A stretch of DNA of 64,000 nt from UBA6170 sp034003505 (GCA_034003505.1 JAVEYK010000006.1:1-64000), one strand, 5' to 3'. Numbered from the stretch's first letter, positions 8,733 through 18,197 are shown. The notes: generated by a model not told the origin, from the letters alone. Made by a program: numbers and translations.

Positions 8733-9665
8733 ATGAATATTTTAGGAAAACGATACATATTTTTCACAATTTCGATTGTTTTTATTCTGGTGGGTTTGAT
8801 AATTATCGCAGTTGATGGATTGCCCCTGGCTGTTGATTTTAAAGGTGGAACATTATTAGAAATACAATACTCTACAACGAATCTACCCAGCACCGAAGAA
8901 GTAGTATCCATTTATGAAAAATTTAATTTCGATGAAGTCACCGTCCAGACTGCGGTTGATACTGATGATCAACTGACAATTCTCGTCATTCGTTCTCCAT
9001 TTATGGATGAACAGGTAAAAGGTGACATCGTAAATCAATTGGAAGCACTGAGCAATAGTCAAATCACCATCAATCGGTTTGAAAGTGTCGGTCCAGTCAT
9101 CGCACAACAGGTTACCCAGAGAGCAGCGGTAGCTGTAGGAATAGCTGGTTTGGCGGTCGTCATTTACATCACTTTCGCGTTCAGAGGAATCACGAATGCA
9201 TTTCGTTACGGTGTTTGTGGTATTTTGGCAATGATTCACGATGTATTGATTGTGATCAGTTTAAGTGCTATTGGTGGAAAATTATTTGGTTGGCAAGTTG
9301 ACTCTATGTTCCTGACAGCTTTATTGACTGTGATCGGCTTTTCCGTACAGGATAAAATTGTCGTGTTCGATCGAATCCGAGAAAATAGCACCATTTTCCG
9401 AAAACTAGAATTTGAGAAATTGGTAAACCACTCAATCGTACAAACATTACAAAGATCCATTAATACGCAATTGATGACTGTTGAATTCATGCTCCTTGCC
9501 TTAGCGTTATTTGGAGGGATCACTTTACGGGAATTTGCAGTCATTTTGTTAGTCGGTCTGTTCAGTGGCACATATTCTTCTATCTTTGTCGCCGCTCCAC
9601 TTTTGGTGGTTTGGGAAACCCAGGAATGGAAGAACTGGTTTCGAAAAAAAGAAACGGTAACCTAA
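8733..9665 (+). CDS. secF: Protein translocase subunit SecF
   Basis: SecF is the partner of SecD in the RND-type translocase accessory complex. The 310-aa protein has a first helix at about residues 10-28, the motif VDFKGGTLLEIQY, and the conserved VIGFSVQDKIVVFDRIREN block within the C-terminal helices. It follows secD at 16 bp with AAAGGGTG as ribosome site and ends ahead of an intrinsic terminator. Confidence 0.95.
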   Translation: MNILGKRYIFFTISIVFILVGLIIIAVDGLPLAVDFKGGTLLEIQYSTTNLPSTEEVVSIYEKFNFDEVTVQTAVDTDDQLTILVIRSPFMDEQVKGDIVNQLEALSNSQITINRFESVGPVIAQQVTQRAAVAVGIAGLAVVIYITFAFRGITNAFRYGVCGILAMIHDVLIVISLSAIGGKLFGWQVDSMFLTALLTVIGFSVQDKIVVFDRIRENSTIFRKLEFEKLVNHSIVQTLQRSINTQLMTVEFMLLALALFGGITLREFAVILLVGLFSGTYSSIFVAAPLLVVWETQEWKNWFRKKETVT

Positions 9666-9689
9666 TAAATATCAGGTATGAATACGAGA

Positions 9690-9716
9690 AAGCTCGGCGG
9701 ATTGCTGAGCTTTTTT
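9690..9716 (+). terminator. Intrinsic terminator after secDF
   Basis: An 8-bp stem AGCTCGGC/GCTGAGCT (one G-T pair) around the loop GGATT is followed by six T residues. Confidence 0.88.
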
Positions 9717-9830
9717 AATTAAATTAGGGACGAAAAGTACCATTATTTTTTTCATTATTTGATTACAATTAATTTACCATTTATCGTGAAGCGATTTTAT
9801 CCCCACTTTTCCGTATAAAGGAGCGTTTGA

Positions 9831-10847
9831 ATGAGAAAAGAAGTAGTCCTGATCACCGGAGCGAATGGAGAAATAGGACATGGATTGATTTCCCATTTAG
9901 CTGAAAAAGAACAAGCGCATATTCTGGCCCTGGATGTAATGCCTATGGATGACAGCTTGCGCTCAAAATGTGAAAGATTTATTCAGGGAGACATTTTGGA
10001 CCAAATGTTGCTGGGCAGACTGGTTGCTGAGTATGAAATCCGCACCATTTATCATCTAGCCTCAATTCTCTCCACAAAAGCAGAATACAACCCAGAAGCC
10101 GCTCATAGAGTTAATGTAGAAGGAACGTTGAATCTTTTACGCTTGGCGGTGGAGCAAGCGACGTGGCAAGGGAAACCCGTAAAATTTCTTTATCCTAGCT
10201 CGATTGCGGTCTACGGTTTGCCAGACATCGCAACCAAAAATGCATCAGGAAAAATCATTGAAGAAGTCTGGTGTCAACCCACCACCATGTATGGCTGTAA
10301 TAAATTGTATTGCGAACAATTGGGTCGTTACTACACGAAATATTACCGCCAATTAGCTGCTGATAAAAATACAAGTGGAATAGATTTTCGTGCCATCCGT
10401 TTCCCCGGGCTGATCTCGGCAATCACCACCCCTACCGGCGGAACCAGTGATTATGGGCCGGAAATGCTGCACCATGCTGCCATGGGTCAAAAGTATCGTT
10501 GTTTTGTACGGCCAGATACACGCCTTCCCTTCATGGTCATGCCTGACGCTATCAAAGCTTTATTGAATCTCGAAAAAGCTGAAAAAAATAATCTTTCCAA
10601 ATTGGTTTATAACGTCACAAGTTTTAATCCTTCAGCACAGGAGATTTTTGATATCGTCATGGATGCGTTTCCAAATGCTGAAATTACCTTTGAACCGGAT
10701 AACGCCCGTCAGGGCATCGTGGATACCTGGCCAGCAGACGTCGATGACCAAGCCGCAAAGACAGACTGGAGATGGGAACCAGATTGCGATCAGCAGCACG
10801 CCTTCTCAGAATACCTGATCCCAGCCATCAAAGCGCGCTATCTATAA
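9831..10847 (+). CDS. NAD-dependent epimerase/dehydratase, L-threonine 3-dehydrogenase (TDH) type
   Basis: This is an extended short-chain dehydrogenase. The NAD-binding GxxGxxG motif is TGANGEIGHGL at residues 7-17, and the catalytic YxxxK appears as YGCNK near residue 156. The C-terminal half (FRAIRFPGLIS, PTGGTSDYG, LPFMVMPDAIKALL, ending in TWPADVDD) matches the non-zinc threonine dehydrogenase group that converts L-threonine to 2-amino-3-ketobutyrate. A partner KBL ligase is not in the window, so substrate is inferred. AAAGGAG precedes the ATG. It is flanked by terminators and reads as a single-gene unit. Confidence 0.82.
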   Translation: MRKEVVLITGANGEIGHGLISHLAEKEQAHILALDVMPMDDSLRSKCERFIQGDILDQMLLGRLVAEYEIRTIYHLASILSTKAEYNPEAAHRVNVEGTLNLLRLAVEQATWQGKPVKFLYPSSIAVYGLPDIATKNASGKIIEEVWCQPTTMYGCNKLYCEQLGRYYTKYYRQLAADKNTSGIDFRAIRFPGLISAITTPTGGTSDYGPEMLHHAAMGQKYRCFVRPDTRLPFMVMPDAIKALLNLEKAEKNNLSKLVYNVTSFNPSAQEIFDIVMDAFPNAEITFEPDNARQGIVDTWPADVDDQAAKTDWRWEPDCDQQHAFSEYLIPAIKARYL

Positions 10848-10870
10848 ATGGGATTTAGAATCAAAAATTA

Positions 10871-10900
10871 GCAGGTTTCCCACTGAGGAAACCTGTTTTT
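10871..10900 (+). terminator. Intrinsic terminator after the TDH-like gene
   Basis: A perfect 9-bp stem CAGGTTTCC/GGAAACCTG with loop CACTGA is followed by TTTTT. Confidence 0.9.
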
Positions 10901-10959
10901 ATAAAAATCTTATAAATATGAATTATGATTGATCTGAATATGACCTCAGGAGGATTTTT

Positions 10960-12837
10960 ATGGCAACCAAAAAACCAAAATCAAATAACACACATCAATT
11001 TAAAGCGGAAACCAGGCAATTATTAAATATTTTAATCCACTCTCTCTACACGGATAGGGACATTTTCTTACGCGAACTCATATCAAATGCATCCGATGCA
11101 ATTTCCAGACTGAATTTTGAATTATTAACCAACAAAAATGTGTTGGATGCGGATGTTGAACCAAAAATTGTCATCAAAATCAATAAAGATGAAAAAACCA
11201 TTACCATTTCAGACACAGGTGTTGGGATGGATCAAGACGAAATCATGCAAAATTTAGGAACTATCGCCCATTCAGGTGCCCGTGAATTTCTGGAAGCTGC
11301 AGCAAATGCTGGAGAATCAGATATAAGTAACATCATTGGTCAATTTGGCGTGGGATTTTATTCAGCATTCATGGTATCTGACAAAATAGAAGTCCGGTCA
11401 CGATCCTATGATAAAGAGGACGAACCCATTCATTGGATTTCTGATGGTGGTGAAACTTATACAATTGAAAAAGGTGATAAAGAACATCGCGGAACGGATA
11501 TCATTTTGCATTTGAAGGAAGATGCTACTGAATATTTAGAGGAATATCGCATCAGACAAATCATTAAGAAACATTCAGATTATATTCCCTATCCGATTTA
11601 TCTCAACGATAGTGAAGAACAGGTCAACCGTCAAACCGCTATTTGGCGCCAACAACCACACCTGGTCAAACCGGAGGAATATAAAGATTTCTATAATCAA
11701 TTTACGTTGGATTTTAATGAACCAATCGGGCATTTGCATCTTTCGATTGATGCACCAATCCAAATGTATGGCTTGCTCTATATCCCTTCTACCGCTGAAC
11801 CAAGTTTGTTTTCAGAAAGAAAAGACTACGGATTAAAACTATACGCAAGAAAAGTGATGATCCAGGAATTTACCAAAGATCTTTTGCCAGAGTTTTTAAG
11901 GTTTATTCAGGGTGTAGTCGATTCAGAAGATATCCCATTGAATGTGTCCAGGGAAGCATTCCAATCGACAAAATCGATCGCTCAAATCAAAAAAATCCTC
12001 TCCTCCAAAGTTTTGGATTATCTCGAGAGTATGAAATCTAATGAACCTGAAAAATACGACACTTTCTGGAAAGAATTTGGATTCTTTATCAAAGAAGGGC
12101 TGGCTTCATCTGCTGAATATGACGACCAATTATTAGCGCTTATGCGTGTGAAGACGACCAATAAAAATTCTACCTGGCAATCTCTGGATGATTATGTCCA
12201 GGCGATGGTTGCAGATCAAAAGAAAATTTATTATATTATCGCGGAAGATCAAAATTCTGCGCTGAATTCTCCTCACCTGGAAATCTTTAAACAACAAGAG
12301 CTGGACGTCATCACTTTTACCGATCCAATTGATCCCTTTGTGCTAATGCGGGTTAACAAGTACAAAGATTATGATCTCGTCAATGTAACATCAAAGGATT
12401 TGGATTTACCTGAGAAAAAATCGGACGAAAAAAAAGAGACGGATAAAGAAGAAGTCGGTGAAGCAGAAATGAACGAACTCCTTACATTCTTTAAAACCAC
12501 ACTCAACGAAAGAATCAAAGAAGTACGCACAACCAAAAAACTGGTGGAATCGCCGGTTCGATTGGTTGATTCTGAAGGAAGTCCCAGCCCGGAAATGCAA
12601 AAAGCATATCGTTACTTACAAAAAGATTTTGACTCTCCTCAGAGAATTTTAGAAATTAATCCCAGTCACCCGATCATTAAAGATCTATCCGCTATCAAAG
12701 GGATAAATCCTGTCCGTGAATTGGTCATCGAACAACTTTACGAAAATGCATTAATCGCTGAAGGTGTTCAACCCAACAGTGCTGATTTGGTAAAACGGGT
12801 TAACAAAATTATCGAAGCCGCACTAAAAAATAAGTAA
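10960..12837 (+). CDS. htpG: Chaperone protein HtpG (Hsp90)
   Basis: This bacterial Hsp90 is an ATP-dependent dimeric chaperone in the cytoplasm. The GHKL ATPase domain shows RELISNASDAISRL, DTGVGMD and GQFGVGFYSAFMVSD. The middle domain includes SERKDYGLKLYARKVMI and the DSEDIPLNVSRE motif. A short Lys/Glu-rich linker at about residues 485-500 precedes the C-terminal dimerisation domain. At 625 aa it is full length. AGGAGG lies eight bases before the ATG. A terminator follows. No CIRCE-type inverted repeat was seen upstream. Confidence 0.97.
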   Translation: MATKKPKSNNTHQFKAETRQLLNILIHSLYTDRDIFLRELISNASDAISRLNFELLTNKNVLDADVEPKIVIKINKDEKTITISDTGVGMDQDEIMQNLGTIAHSGAREFLEAAANAGESDISNIIGQFGVGFYSAFMVSDKIEVRSRSYDKEDEPIHWISDGGETYTIEKGDKEHRGTDIILHLKEDATEYLEEYRIRQIIKKHSDYIPYPIYLNDSEEQVNRQTAIWRQQPHLVKPEEYKDFYNQFTLDFNEPIGHLHLSIDAPIQMYGLLYIPSTAEPSLFSERKDYGLKLYARKVMIQEFTKDLLPEFLRFIQGVVDSEDIPLNVSREAFQSTKSIAQIKKILSSKVLDYLESMKSNEPEKYDTFWKEFGFFIKEGLASSAEYDDQLLALMRVKTTNKNSTWQSLDDYVQAMVADQKKIYYIIAEDQNSALNSPHLEIFKQQELDVITFTDPIDPFVLMRVNKYKDYDLVNVTSKDLDLPEKKSDEKKETDKEEVGEAEMNELLTFFKTTLNERIKEVRTTKKLVESPVRLVDSEGSPSPEMQKAYRYLQKDFDSPQRILEINPSHPIIKDLSAIKGINPVRELVIEQLYENALIAEGVQPNSADLVKRVNKIIEAALKNK

Positions 12838-12860
12838 CAATATCAATGATCGAAACAAAA

Positions 12861-12887
12861 ACTCCTGAAAAGACAGGAGTTTTTTTA
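12861..12887 (+). terminator. Intrinsic terminator after htpG
   Basis: A 7-bp stem ACTCCTG/CAGGAGT with loop AAAAGA is followed by seven T residues. Confidence 0.9.
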
Positions 12888-13181
12888 AATAGATGATAAA
12901 AATACCACAAAACTGAGTACATTTGTTTGACGAAAAATACTTAAAATAAGATGTTAGACAACCAAATTATGATAAACTTGAAAGTATAAAAGAGTTAAGT
13001 AATGACTTTAATGGCCACAAATAAAATTATTGTTATTTACAGTCTGGAAAATTAACTCCCAATGATTTAATTCATGGGAGGTTTTTTGTTTTTTATCACT
13101 TTTCAAGCATCATTGCATTTTATTTGTATCAATAAAAAAACTTATCAGTAAAATTTGAATTTTTTTGAGGAGGAAATTAGC
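12888..13181 (+). promoter_or_regulatory. AT-rich leader region with its own terminator, upstream of the acyl-CoA synthetase
   Basis: This gap of about 290 bp holds no gene of normal size. It contains a terminator-like hairpin (CTCCC...GGGAG around 13056-13080, then TTTTTTG) about 100 bp before the synthetase ATG. Just upstream is a 14-codon ORF, ATG at 13010 to TAA at 13054, ending at the hairpin. TTGACG at 12927 may be a -35 box, but no well-spaced -10 was found. It could be a small RNA or an attenuating leader; a chance hairpin is also possible. Confidence 0.4.
13056..13090 (+). terminator. Terminator-like hairpin in the leader region
   Basis: CTCCCAATGA pairs with TCATGGGAG (one bulge) around a short AT loop, followed by GTTTTTTGTTTTTT. 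The htpG transcript already has its own terminator at 12861, so this one should stop a separate short transcript. Confidence 0.7.
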
Positions 13182-15290
13182 ATGGATAACCAATATTTAG
13201 ATGGACTTATGCGTCCAAAATCAATTGCCGTTTTAGGTGCTTCATCAGACCCGACCAAAATTGGTCATAGTGTTCTTAAAAATATTATTGATGGTGGATA
13301 TGAAGGTAAGATTTATCCAATCAACTTGAAATCGGAAGAGATATTAGGCATCAAATGTTACAAAACAATGCTGGATGTTCCGGGTGAAATTGATGCAGCT
13401 GTCGTGACTATTCCGGCAAAATTCGTTTTGGAATCTATCGAAGAAGCTGGCAAAAAAGGCGTCAAAGGGTTAATTATTATCACTTCCGGGTTCTCCGAAG
13501 TCGGTAACAAAGAACAAGAAGCAGAATTGGTCAGCAAAGCCCAGGAATATGGTATCCGTATCTTAGGTCCCAATATTGTTGGAACATTATCGAATGCAGA
13601 GAAACTTAATGCCTCCTTTGCCCCGGTTCTGCCGCTTCCAGGGAAAGGTGCTTTGGTTTCCCAGAGTGGTGCGCTTCTGATCGCAATCGATATGGCAACA
13701 TTCACCCGCCGCGTTGGTTTCGAAAAATTGATCTCCATCGGAAATATGTCTGATGTCGACTTTGCAGACCTGGTTGAATGGCTGGATCAGGATGAAAATA
13801 CCAGTTCCATCTCCCTCTACATTGAAGGGTTCAAAGATGGTCGTAAATTTATGGATGTTGCCAGGAAAGTCACCAAACCGATTATTGCCCTAAAAGCTGG
13901 GGTTTCTGCTCATGGAGCCGCAGCTGCCGCTTCTCACACCGGCTCATTGGCTGGAGCAGCTAAAGTATATGGTGCTGCTTTCCAACAATCCGGTATCGTT
14001 CAGGCAACTGACCTGGGTAACTTATTTGATTTGTCCCTGGCTTTATCAATCCAACCACCGATGAAAGGTGATAACTTGCTCATCATTACCAATGGCGGCG
14101 GCGTAGGTGTTCTGGCTACTGATGCAGCCGAACGTGTGGGTCTTCCTTTGAAATTTGCACCAAAAGATGTTCAGGAAGAATTGAAAAAACATATGCCTGC
14201 TTTCGGTTCTGCTAAAAATCCGGTTGACCTCACCGGTATGGCCGGATACGATTGGTACAATGATTCCGTACGATTCTCCTTTGCCCATGAATGGGTTGAT
14301 GGACTGGCTGTTTTATATTGCGAAACTGCGATGACAGAACCGATGGACATTGCCAAAGGGATCAAAAAAGCAATCGACGACTCCGGGATCAAAGATAAAC
14401 CTGTCTGTGTTTCCTTTGTAGGTGGTGAAAAATCAGAAAAGGCCATGCAATGGTTGGTTGAAAATGGTATTCCTGCTTATGGTGGACCAGATCTGGCGAT
14501 CAGTGCTTTATCCGCCCTGCGTGAATATGCCCTCATGAAAGAAATTGTCACGGAACCAGAAGAAAAATTAAAAAATACAAATAAATCATTAGCCTTAGAT
14601 ATTATCAAAACAGCTCGTGAAGATGGTCGTGACGCGCTCACTGAAATCGAAGCGAAACAAGTATTTGCAGCCTATGGGCTCCCAATTACAGCCACATTAT
14701 TAGCAAAAACTGAGGAAGAAGCGATATCCATGGCTAAAGAAGTTGGCTTCCCAATCGTCATGAAAATTGTCTCTCCCGAAATTCTGCACAAATCAGATGC
14801 GGGTGGGGTAAAAGTCAATATCAAAGATGAAGCGTCCTGTCGCGAAGCCTACAACACCATTATTGAAAATGCAAAAGCCTACAATCCAGATGCCAATATC
14901 CATGGGATTGCCATTCAGGAAATGGCTCCCTGGGGAACGGAAGTCATTTTGGGTTCCGTCAATGATGCAACCTTTGGACCTACCATGATGTTCGGTCTTG
15001 GTGGTATCTTTGTTGAAGTGTTGAAAGACGTAACCTTCCGTGTCGCACCTGTCTCTAAGAAATCTTCCTTAAGAATGATCAGCGAAATCCGTGGCGCTCC
15101 CATTTTGGCTGGTGTTCGGGGTGAAGCTCCTCGTGATCGAGAGGTATTAGCCGAAACCATCAGCCGTTACGCGAATATGATCGTTGACCTGGCTGATGAA
15201 GTCAGCGAATCTGACGCCAACCCCGTTCTGGTATACGAAGAAGGTAAAGGCGTGAAAGTGGTAGATGCCCGCATCATCCTGAAGAAGTAA
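13182..15290 (+). CDS. Acetate/acyl-CoA ligase (ADP-forming), fused alpha-beta subunits
   Basis: This enzyme turns acyl-CoA, ADP and phosphate into the acid, CoA and ATP, a substrate-level energy step in fermenting anaerobes. The 702-aa chain has an N-terminal CoA-binding Rossmann domain (MRPKSIAVLGASSDPTKIG), the succinyl-CoA-ligase-like domain with the phospho-His motif SHTGSLAG near residue 252, and a C-terminal ATP-grasp domain from about residue 486 (FPIVMKIVSPEILHKSDAGG). The fused order alpha-beta is common in bacteria. The start at 13182 is fixed by GAGGAGG seven to nine bases upstream. Preferred acyl group (acetyl versus branched) cannot be read from sequence. Confidence 0.92.
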   Translation: MDNQYLDGLMRPKSIAVLGASSDPTKIGHSVLKNIIDGGYEGKIYPINLKSEEILGIKCYKTMLDVPGEIDAAVVTIPAKFVLESIEEAGKKGVKGLIIITSGFSEVGNKEQEAELVSKAQEYGIRILGPNIVGTLSNAEKLNASFAPVLPLPGKGALVSQSGALLIAIDMATFTRRVGFEKLISIGNMSDVDFADLVEWLDQDENTSSISLYIEGFKDGRKFMDVARKVTKPIIALKAGVSAHGAAAAASHTGSLAGAAKVYGAAFQQSGIVQATDLGNLFDLSLALSIQPPMKGDNLLIITNGGGVGVLATDAAERVGLPLKFAPKDVQEELKKHMPAFGSAKNPVDLTGMAGYDWYNDSVRFSFAHEWVDGLAVLYCETAMTEPMDIAKGIKKAIDDSGIKDKPVCVSFVGGEKSEKAMQWLVENGIPAYGGPDLAISALSALREYALMKEIVTEPEEKLKNTNKSLALDIIKTAREDGRDALTEIEAKQVFAAYGLPITATLLAKTEEEAISMAKEVGFPIVMKIVSPEILHKSDAGGVKVNIKDEASCREAYNTIIENAKAYNPDANIHGIAIQEMAPWGTEVILGSVNDATFGPTMMFGLGGIFVEVLKDVTFRVAPVSKKSSLRMISEIRGAPILAGVRGEAPRDREVLAETISRYANMIVDLADEVSESDANPVLVYEEGKGVKVVDARIILKK

Positions 15291-15304
15291 ATGATCTGAA
15301 CTTA

Positions 15305-15337
15305 AAAAGAGGTTGGTGTTTACCAACCTCTTTTTTT
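15305..15337 (+). terminator. Intrinsic terminator after the acyl-CoA ligase
   Basis: A perfect GAGGTTGGT/ACCAACCTC stem, extended by A-T pairs, has a GTTT loop and seven T residues. The A-run on the left lets it also act on the converging hypothetical gene. Confidence 0.92.
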
Positions 15338-15356
15338 ATTCATTACAAACCAATCT

Positions 15357-15779
15357 CTATTTTTGTGGCAGCCTTGAATAAGCTCCTAACCAGGGTTCAC
15401 CTATCCGGTTATTCGGGGAGATTTTGATGTGACTGAATTTCTGGGCAGTCTTTGCAGCGATCAAAGCCACTTGCGCCCAATCGTCTTGCAGCAATGCTTC
15501 TTTCATCTGCCTGCTAAACTGCGAAGTCCACTCCCAATCCATTCGAAAACGATCAGCCTTTACCCAGTAGCCACGTTTTTCCCAGGCTAAAACCGAGACA
15601 TCAATACTCTGGAAGATCCCATCCAACCCTATCACAATAAATGCAGCTAAATCCTTTGTATTCTGATCAGGTTTGGTCTGCGTCATTAATTCACGAATGG
15701 CTTTTACAATACTTTTGGTTAATTTTGTTCTTTCTTTTCCGCTGCTATCCGGATTGATTACTCTTCCCAATGGATTCAT
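15357..15779 (-). CDS. Conserved hypothetical protein, 140 aa
   Basis: This soluble mixed alpha/beta protein has no signal peptide, membrane segment or motif that I recognise. The C-terminal half is Trp-, Arg- and Lys-rich (WEKRGYWVKADRFRMDWEW at about residues 66-84) and ends in EPWLGAYSRLPQK. The reading frame is long for its composition, is bounded by a terminator and a tRNA, and has an AGGAGATG start context. It is probably a real lineage-specific gene of unknown role. Confidence 0.6.
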   Translation of the reverse strand: MNPLGRVINPDSSGKERTKLTKSIVKAIRELMTQTKPDQNTKDLAAFIVIGLDGIFQSIDVSVLAWEKRGYWVKADRFRMDWEWTSQFSRQMKEALLQDDWAQVALIAAKTAQKFSHIKISPNNRIGEPWLGAYSRLPQK

Positions 15780-15856
15780 CTCCTGATTTAAATAAGCACC
15801 TTATTATATCTGATTATTGACGCACCGCTTTGTTACGCTTATAATTTGGGGGCTGT

Positions 15857-15938
15857 GGGGAAGTGCTGGAATTGGCAGACAGGCATGACTTAGGATCATG
15901 TGCCGCAAGGCGTGAGGGTTCAAGTCCCTTCTTCCCCA
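15857..15938 (+). tRNA. tRNA-Leu (UAG anticodon)
   Basis: The 82-nt cloverleaf has acceptor GGGGAAG/CTTCCCC with discriminator A, anticodon stem CATGA/TCATG with loop CTTAGGA (anticodon TAG at 15891-15893), a long variable arm (class II), and the T-arm GAGGG-TTCAAGT-CCCTT. CCA is not encoded. Confidence 0.95.
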
Positions 15939-15969
15939 TAATAATTTTTTTAGATAAAGGATTGTCGCT

Positions 15970-17511
15970 TTGAAAATTGAAACCATTCCACAAGAAGATC
16001 ACCAAGTAAAAATCGAAGCCGAATTCGAGGTTGAGTTATTTGAGAGTTTTAAACGTCGGGCTGCCAGAAAAATTGCCAAACAGGCCAAAATTCCTGGATT
16101 CAGACCCGGAAAAGCCCCTTATGACGTTATATTAAGAATGTACGGCGAAGGAGCAATCAATGAGGAAGCAATTGAGTTGCTCATTGATGAACAATATGCC
16201 AAAGTATTGGAAGAAGCTTCTGTAACCCCTTCAGGTCCCGGCTCATTACAGGAGATTGTTTCCATGGATCCTCCAAAATTGAGCTTTTTAGTCCCTCTTA
16301 AACCGGAAGTTGAACTGGGCGATTATAAAGAGATTAAATTAGAATATAACCCTGAACCCGTTCTGGACGAAGAAATCAATGAATTCCTGACCAGATTGCA
16401 AAAAAATTATGCCACTGCTGAACCTGCTGATCGATCGATCGAAAAAGGCGATGTTGTTTATTTCAAACTGACTGGCTTTGAAAACGAAGAGATTATTCTG
16501 CCGGAAACACCAGTGCAATTAGTCATGGGCGAAGATGAGAAAAAAGACAATTGGCCATATGAAGGTTTTTCCAAGATTTTAATGGGTATGAGTGAAGGTG
16601 ATACAAAAGATGTTGAATACTCGTTCACTGAAGAAGCAGAGGACGAGCGCTTCAAAGGAAAAACGATAAAATTTGTCACTGATATACAATCCGTTAAAAC
16701 ACTCACACTGCCCGAATTGGATGATGAGTTCGCAAATTCTCTTGGACAATTTGAAAACTTCGCCGAACTTGAAAAGGCTGTCCGCGAACAACAGGAAGAA
16801 AACAAAAAACAGGATTACGATGACAGGTATTATTCAGACCTGATCCAGAAATATACGGAATTATCTACAGTCAAATTCCCGCCTTTCATGGTTGACGAAG
16901 AAATCGAACATATGTTGAAATCTTTAGAACGCGATCTGAAACAACAAAATTTGGATTTCGATACCTATTTAAAACTTATGAAAACAGATAAGGAAAAATA
17001 TATCGAAGAGAATGTTCGCCCTGCTGCAATTAATCGGGTGAAGAGTTCACTAATTATTGACCAGGTGGGTCAGGACGAAAAAATTGAAGTCGCCAAAGAA
17101 GATATTGAAGGAATAGTCAGTGATACTGTTCAAATGCTTCAAAATATGCCTAATCAAAAAGGGAAAAAGGGTAAATTAGACAATGAAATGGTAAACAATG
17201 TTACTTATAATGCCATCTCACGTTTATACAACCAGAGAACACTTGAGCGCATGAAAGCATTGGCAAACGGTGAAATTGTAGAGGTTGAGCCAGAAGATTT
17301 GGCTGAAGCGATTGTTGAAAAAGCAGAAGAGGTTGTTGAATCAGAACAACCTGTCGAAACGATAGCTGATGAGGTTGTTGAATCAGAACAACCCATGGAA
17401 GCCAAGGCTGAAGATGCTACAGAAATTGTTGTTGAACCTGATTTGGAAGTAGAATCAAAGGAAAGCGCTCAACAAGTAGACTCTGAGGGCGAGGAAACTC
17501 CCAAAGAGTAA
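15970..17511 (+). CDS. tig: Trigger factor with acidic C-terminal extension
   Basis: Trigger factor is the ribosome-bound chaperone and prolyl isomerase that meets nascent chains. The ribosome-binding domain includes the signature IPGFRPGKAP near residue 45. A PPIase-like domain follows (about 150-240) and then the helical chaperone domain to about 425. The last roughly 85 residues are a Glu/Val-rich tail not seen in the E. coli protein (432 aa). It contains a duplicated segment, EVVESEQP. The start is TTG at 15970, with AAAGGA upstream. clpP follows 24 bp later, the classic tig-clpP pairing. Confidence 0.94.
   Translation: MKIETIPQEDHQVKIEAEFEVELFESFKRRAARKIAKQAKIPGFRPGKAPYDVILRMYGEGAINEEAIELLIDEQYAKVLEEASVTPSGPGSLQEIVSMDPPKLSFLVPLKPEVELGDYKEIKLEYNPEPVLDEEINEFLTRLQKNYATAEPADRSIEKGDVVYFKLTGFENEEIILPETPVQLVMGEDEKKDNWPYEGFSKILMGMSEGDTKDVEYSFTEEAEDERFKGKTIKFVTDIQSVKTLTLPELDDEFANSLGQFENFAELEKAVREQQEENKKQDYDDRYYSDLIQKYTELSTVKFPPFMVDEEIEHMLKSLERDLKQQNLDFDTYLKLMKTDKEKYIEENVRPAAINRVKSSLIIDQVGQDEKIEVAKEDIEGIVSDTVQMLQNMPNQKGKKGKLDNEMVNNVTYNAISRLYNQRTLERMKALANGEIVEVEPEDLAEAIVEKAEEVVESEQPVETIADEVVESEQPMEAKAEDATEIVVEPDLEVESKESAQQVDSEGEETPKE
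17329..17393 (+). repeat. 23-bp direct repeat inside tig tail
   Basis: Two perfect 23-bp copies (17329-17351 and 17371-17393) are offset by 42 bp, exactly 14 codons. They encode the repeated EVVESEQP segment of the acidic tail, which suggests in-frame duplication. Confidence 0.9.
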
Positions 17512-17535
17512 GACGAAAGGAGTTATAACAGGACT

Positions 17536-18144
17536 ATGAGTATCCCTGAATTTTCATCTGTAATACCAATGGTAATTGAGTCATCCGGCAGAGGTGAGCG
17601 TGCCTATGACATCTTTTCCTTGCTGCTAAAAAATAGAATAATCATGTTGGGAACACCGATCAATGATCAAGTGGCGAATGTGACGGTTGCACAATTGCTT
17701 TTCCTGAGTAGAGAAGACCCCGAAGCGAGCATACAAATGTATATCAACTCTCCGGGTGGGCATATTTACGCTGGTTTGGCAATTTATGACACCATGAAGA
17801 TGATCCCCAACAAAATATCTACGGTTGCAGTTGGCATGACGGCTTCCTTTGGTACTGTGATCCTGGCGGCTGGCGAAAAGGGTCAGCGTTATGCTCTCCC
17901 ACACGCCACCATCCATATGCACCAACCCCTGGGCGGTGCACAAGGTCAGGCTTCCGATATCGAAATTCAAGCCAAAGAAATCCTGCGTTTGAAAGCACGT
18001 CTGAATGAAATTATGGCAGAAAGCACCGGGCAAACGATTGAAACTATTGAACGTGACACTGAGAGAGATTATTATCTCAGTGCCGAGCAATCCGTTGCAT
18101 ACGGTTTGGTGGATAAAGTGCTTGAAGTTCCTGCAAAAAAGTAA
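17536..18144 (+). CDS. clpP: ATP-dependent Clp protease proteolytic subunit
   Basis: ClpP is the serine-protease barrel that degrades proteins fed by Clp ATPases. The 202-aa chain carries the nucleophile in GMTASFGT (Ser near residue 104), the catalytic His in MHQPLGG near residue 129, and the Asp in the TERDYYLSAEQ block. The glycine-rich INSPGG segment is also present. AAAGGAG precedes the start. clpX is not adjacent; a terminator follows. Confidence 0.96.
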   Translation: MSIPEFSSVIPMVIESSGRGERAYDIFSLLLKNRIIMLGTPINDQVANVTVAQLLFLSREDPEASIQMYINSPGGHIYAGLAIYDTMKMIPNKISTVAVGMTASFGTVILAAGEKGQRYALPHATIHMHQPLGGAQGQASDIEIQAKEILRLKARLNEIMAESTGQTIETIERDTERDYYLSAEQSVAYGLVDKVLEVPAKK

Positions 18145-18163
18145 TTCTGGACAAAGTAACCAT

Positions 18164-18197
18164 AAAGCCGGACAGCGAACAGCCATCCGGCTTTACA
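18164..18197 (+). terminator. Intrinsic terminator after tig-clpP
   Basis: A perfect 9-bp stem AAAGCCGGA/TCCGGCTTT with a 13-nt loop is followed by a short, imperfect T tract. Confidence 0.8.

Noticed and set aside
15804..16005. Two minus-strand frames across tRNA-Leu
   Set aside because: They translate the antisense of a tRNA, a common false ORF.
17626..18186. 186-codon minus-strand frame
   Set aside because: Antisense shadow of clpP; no start context and no recognisable protein.
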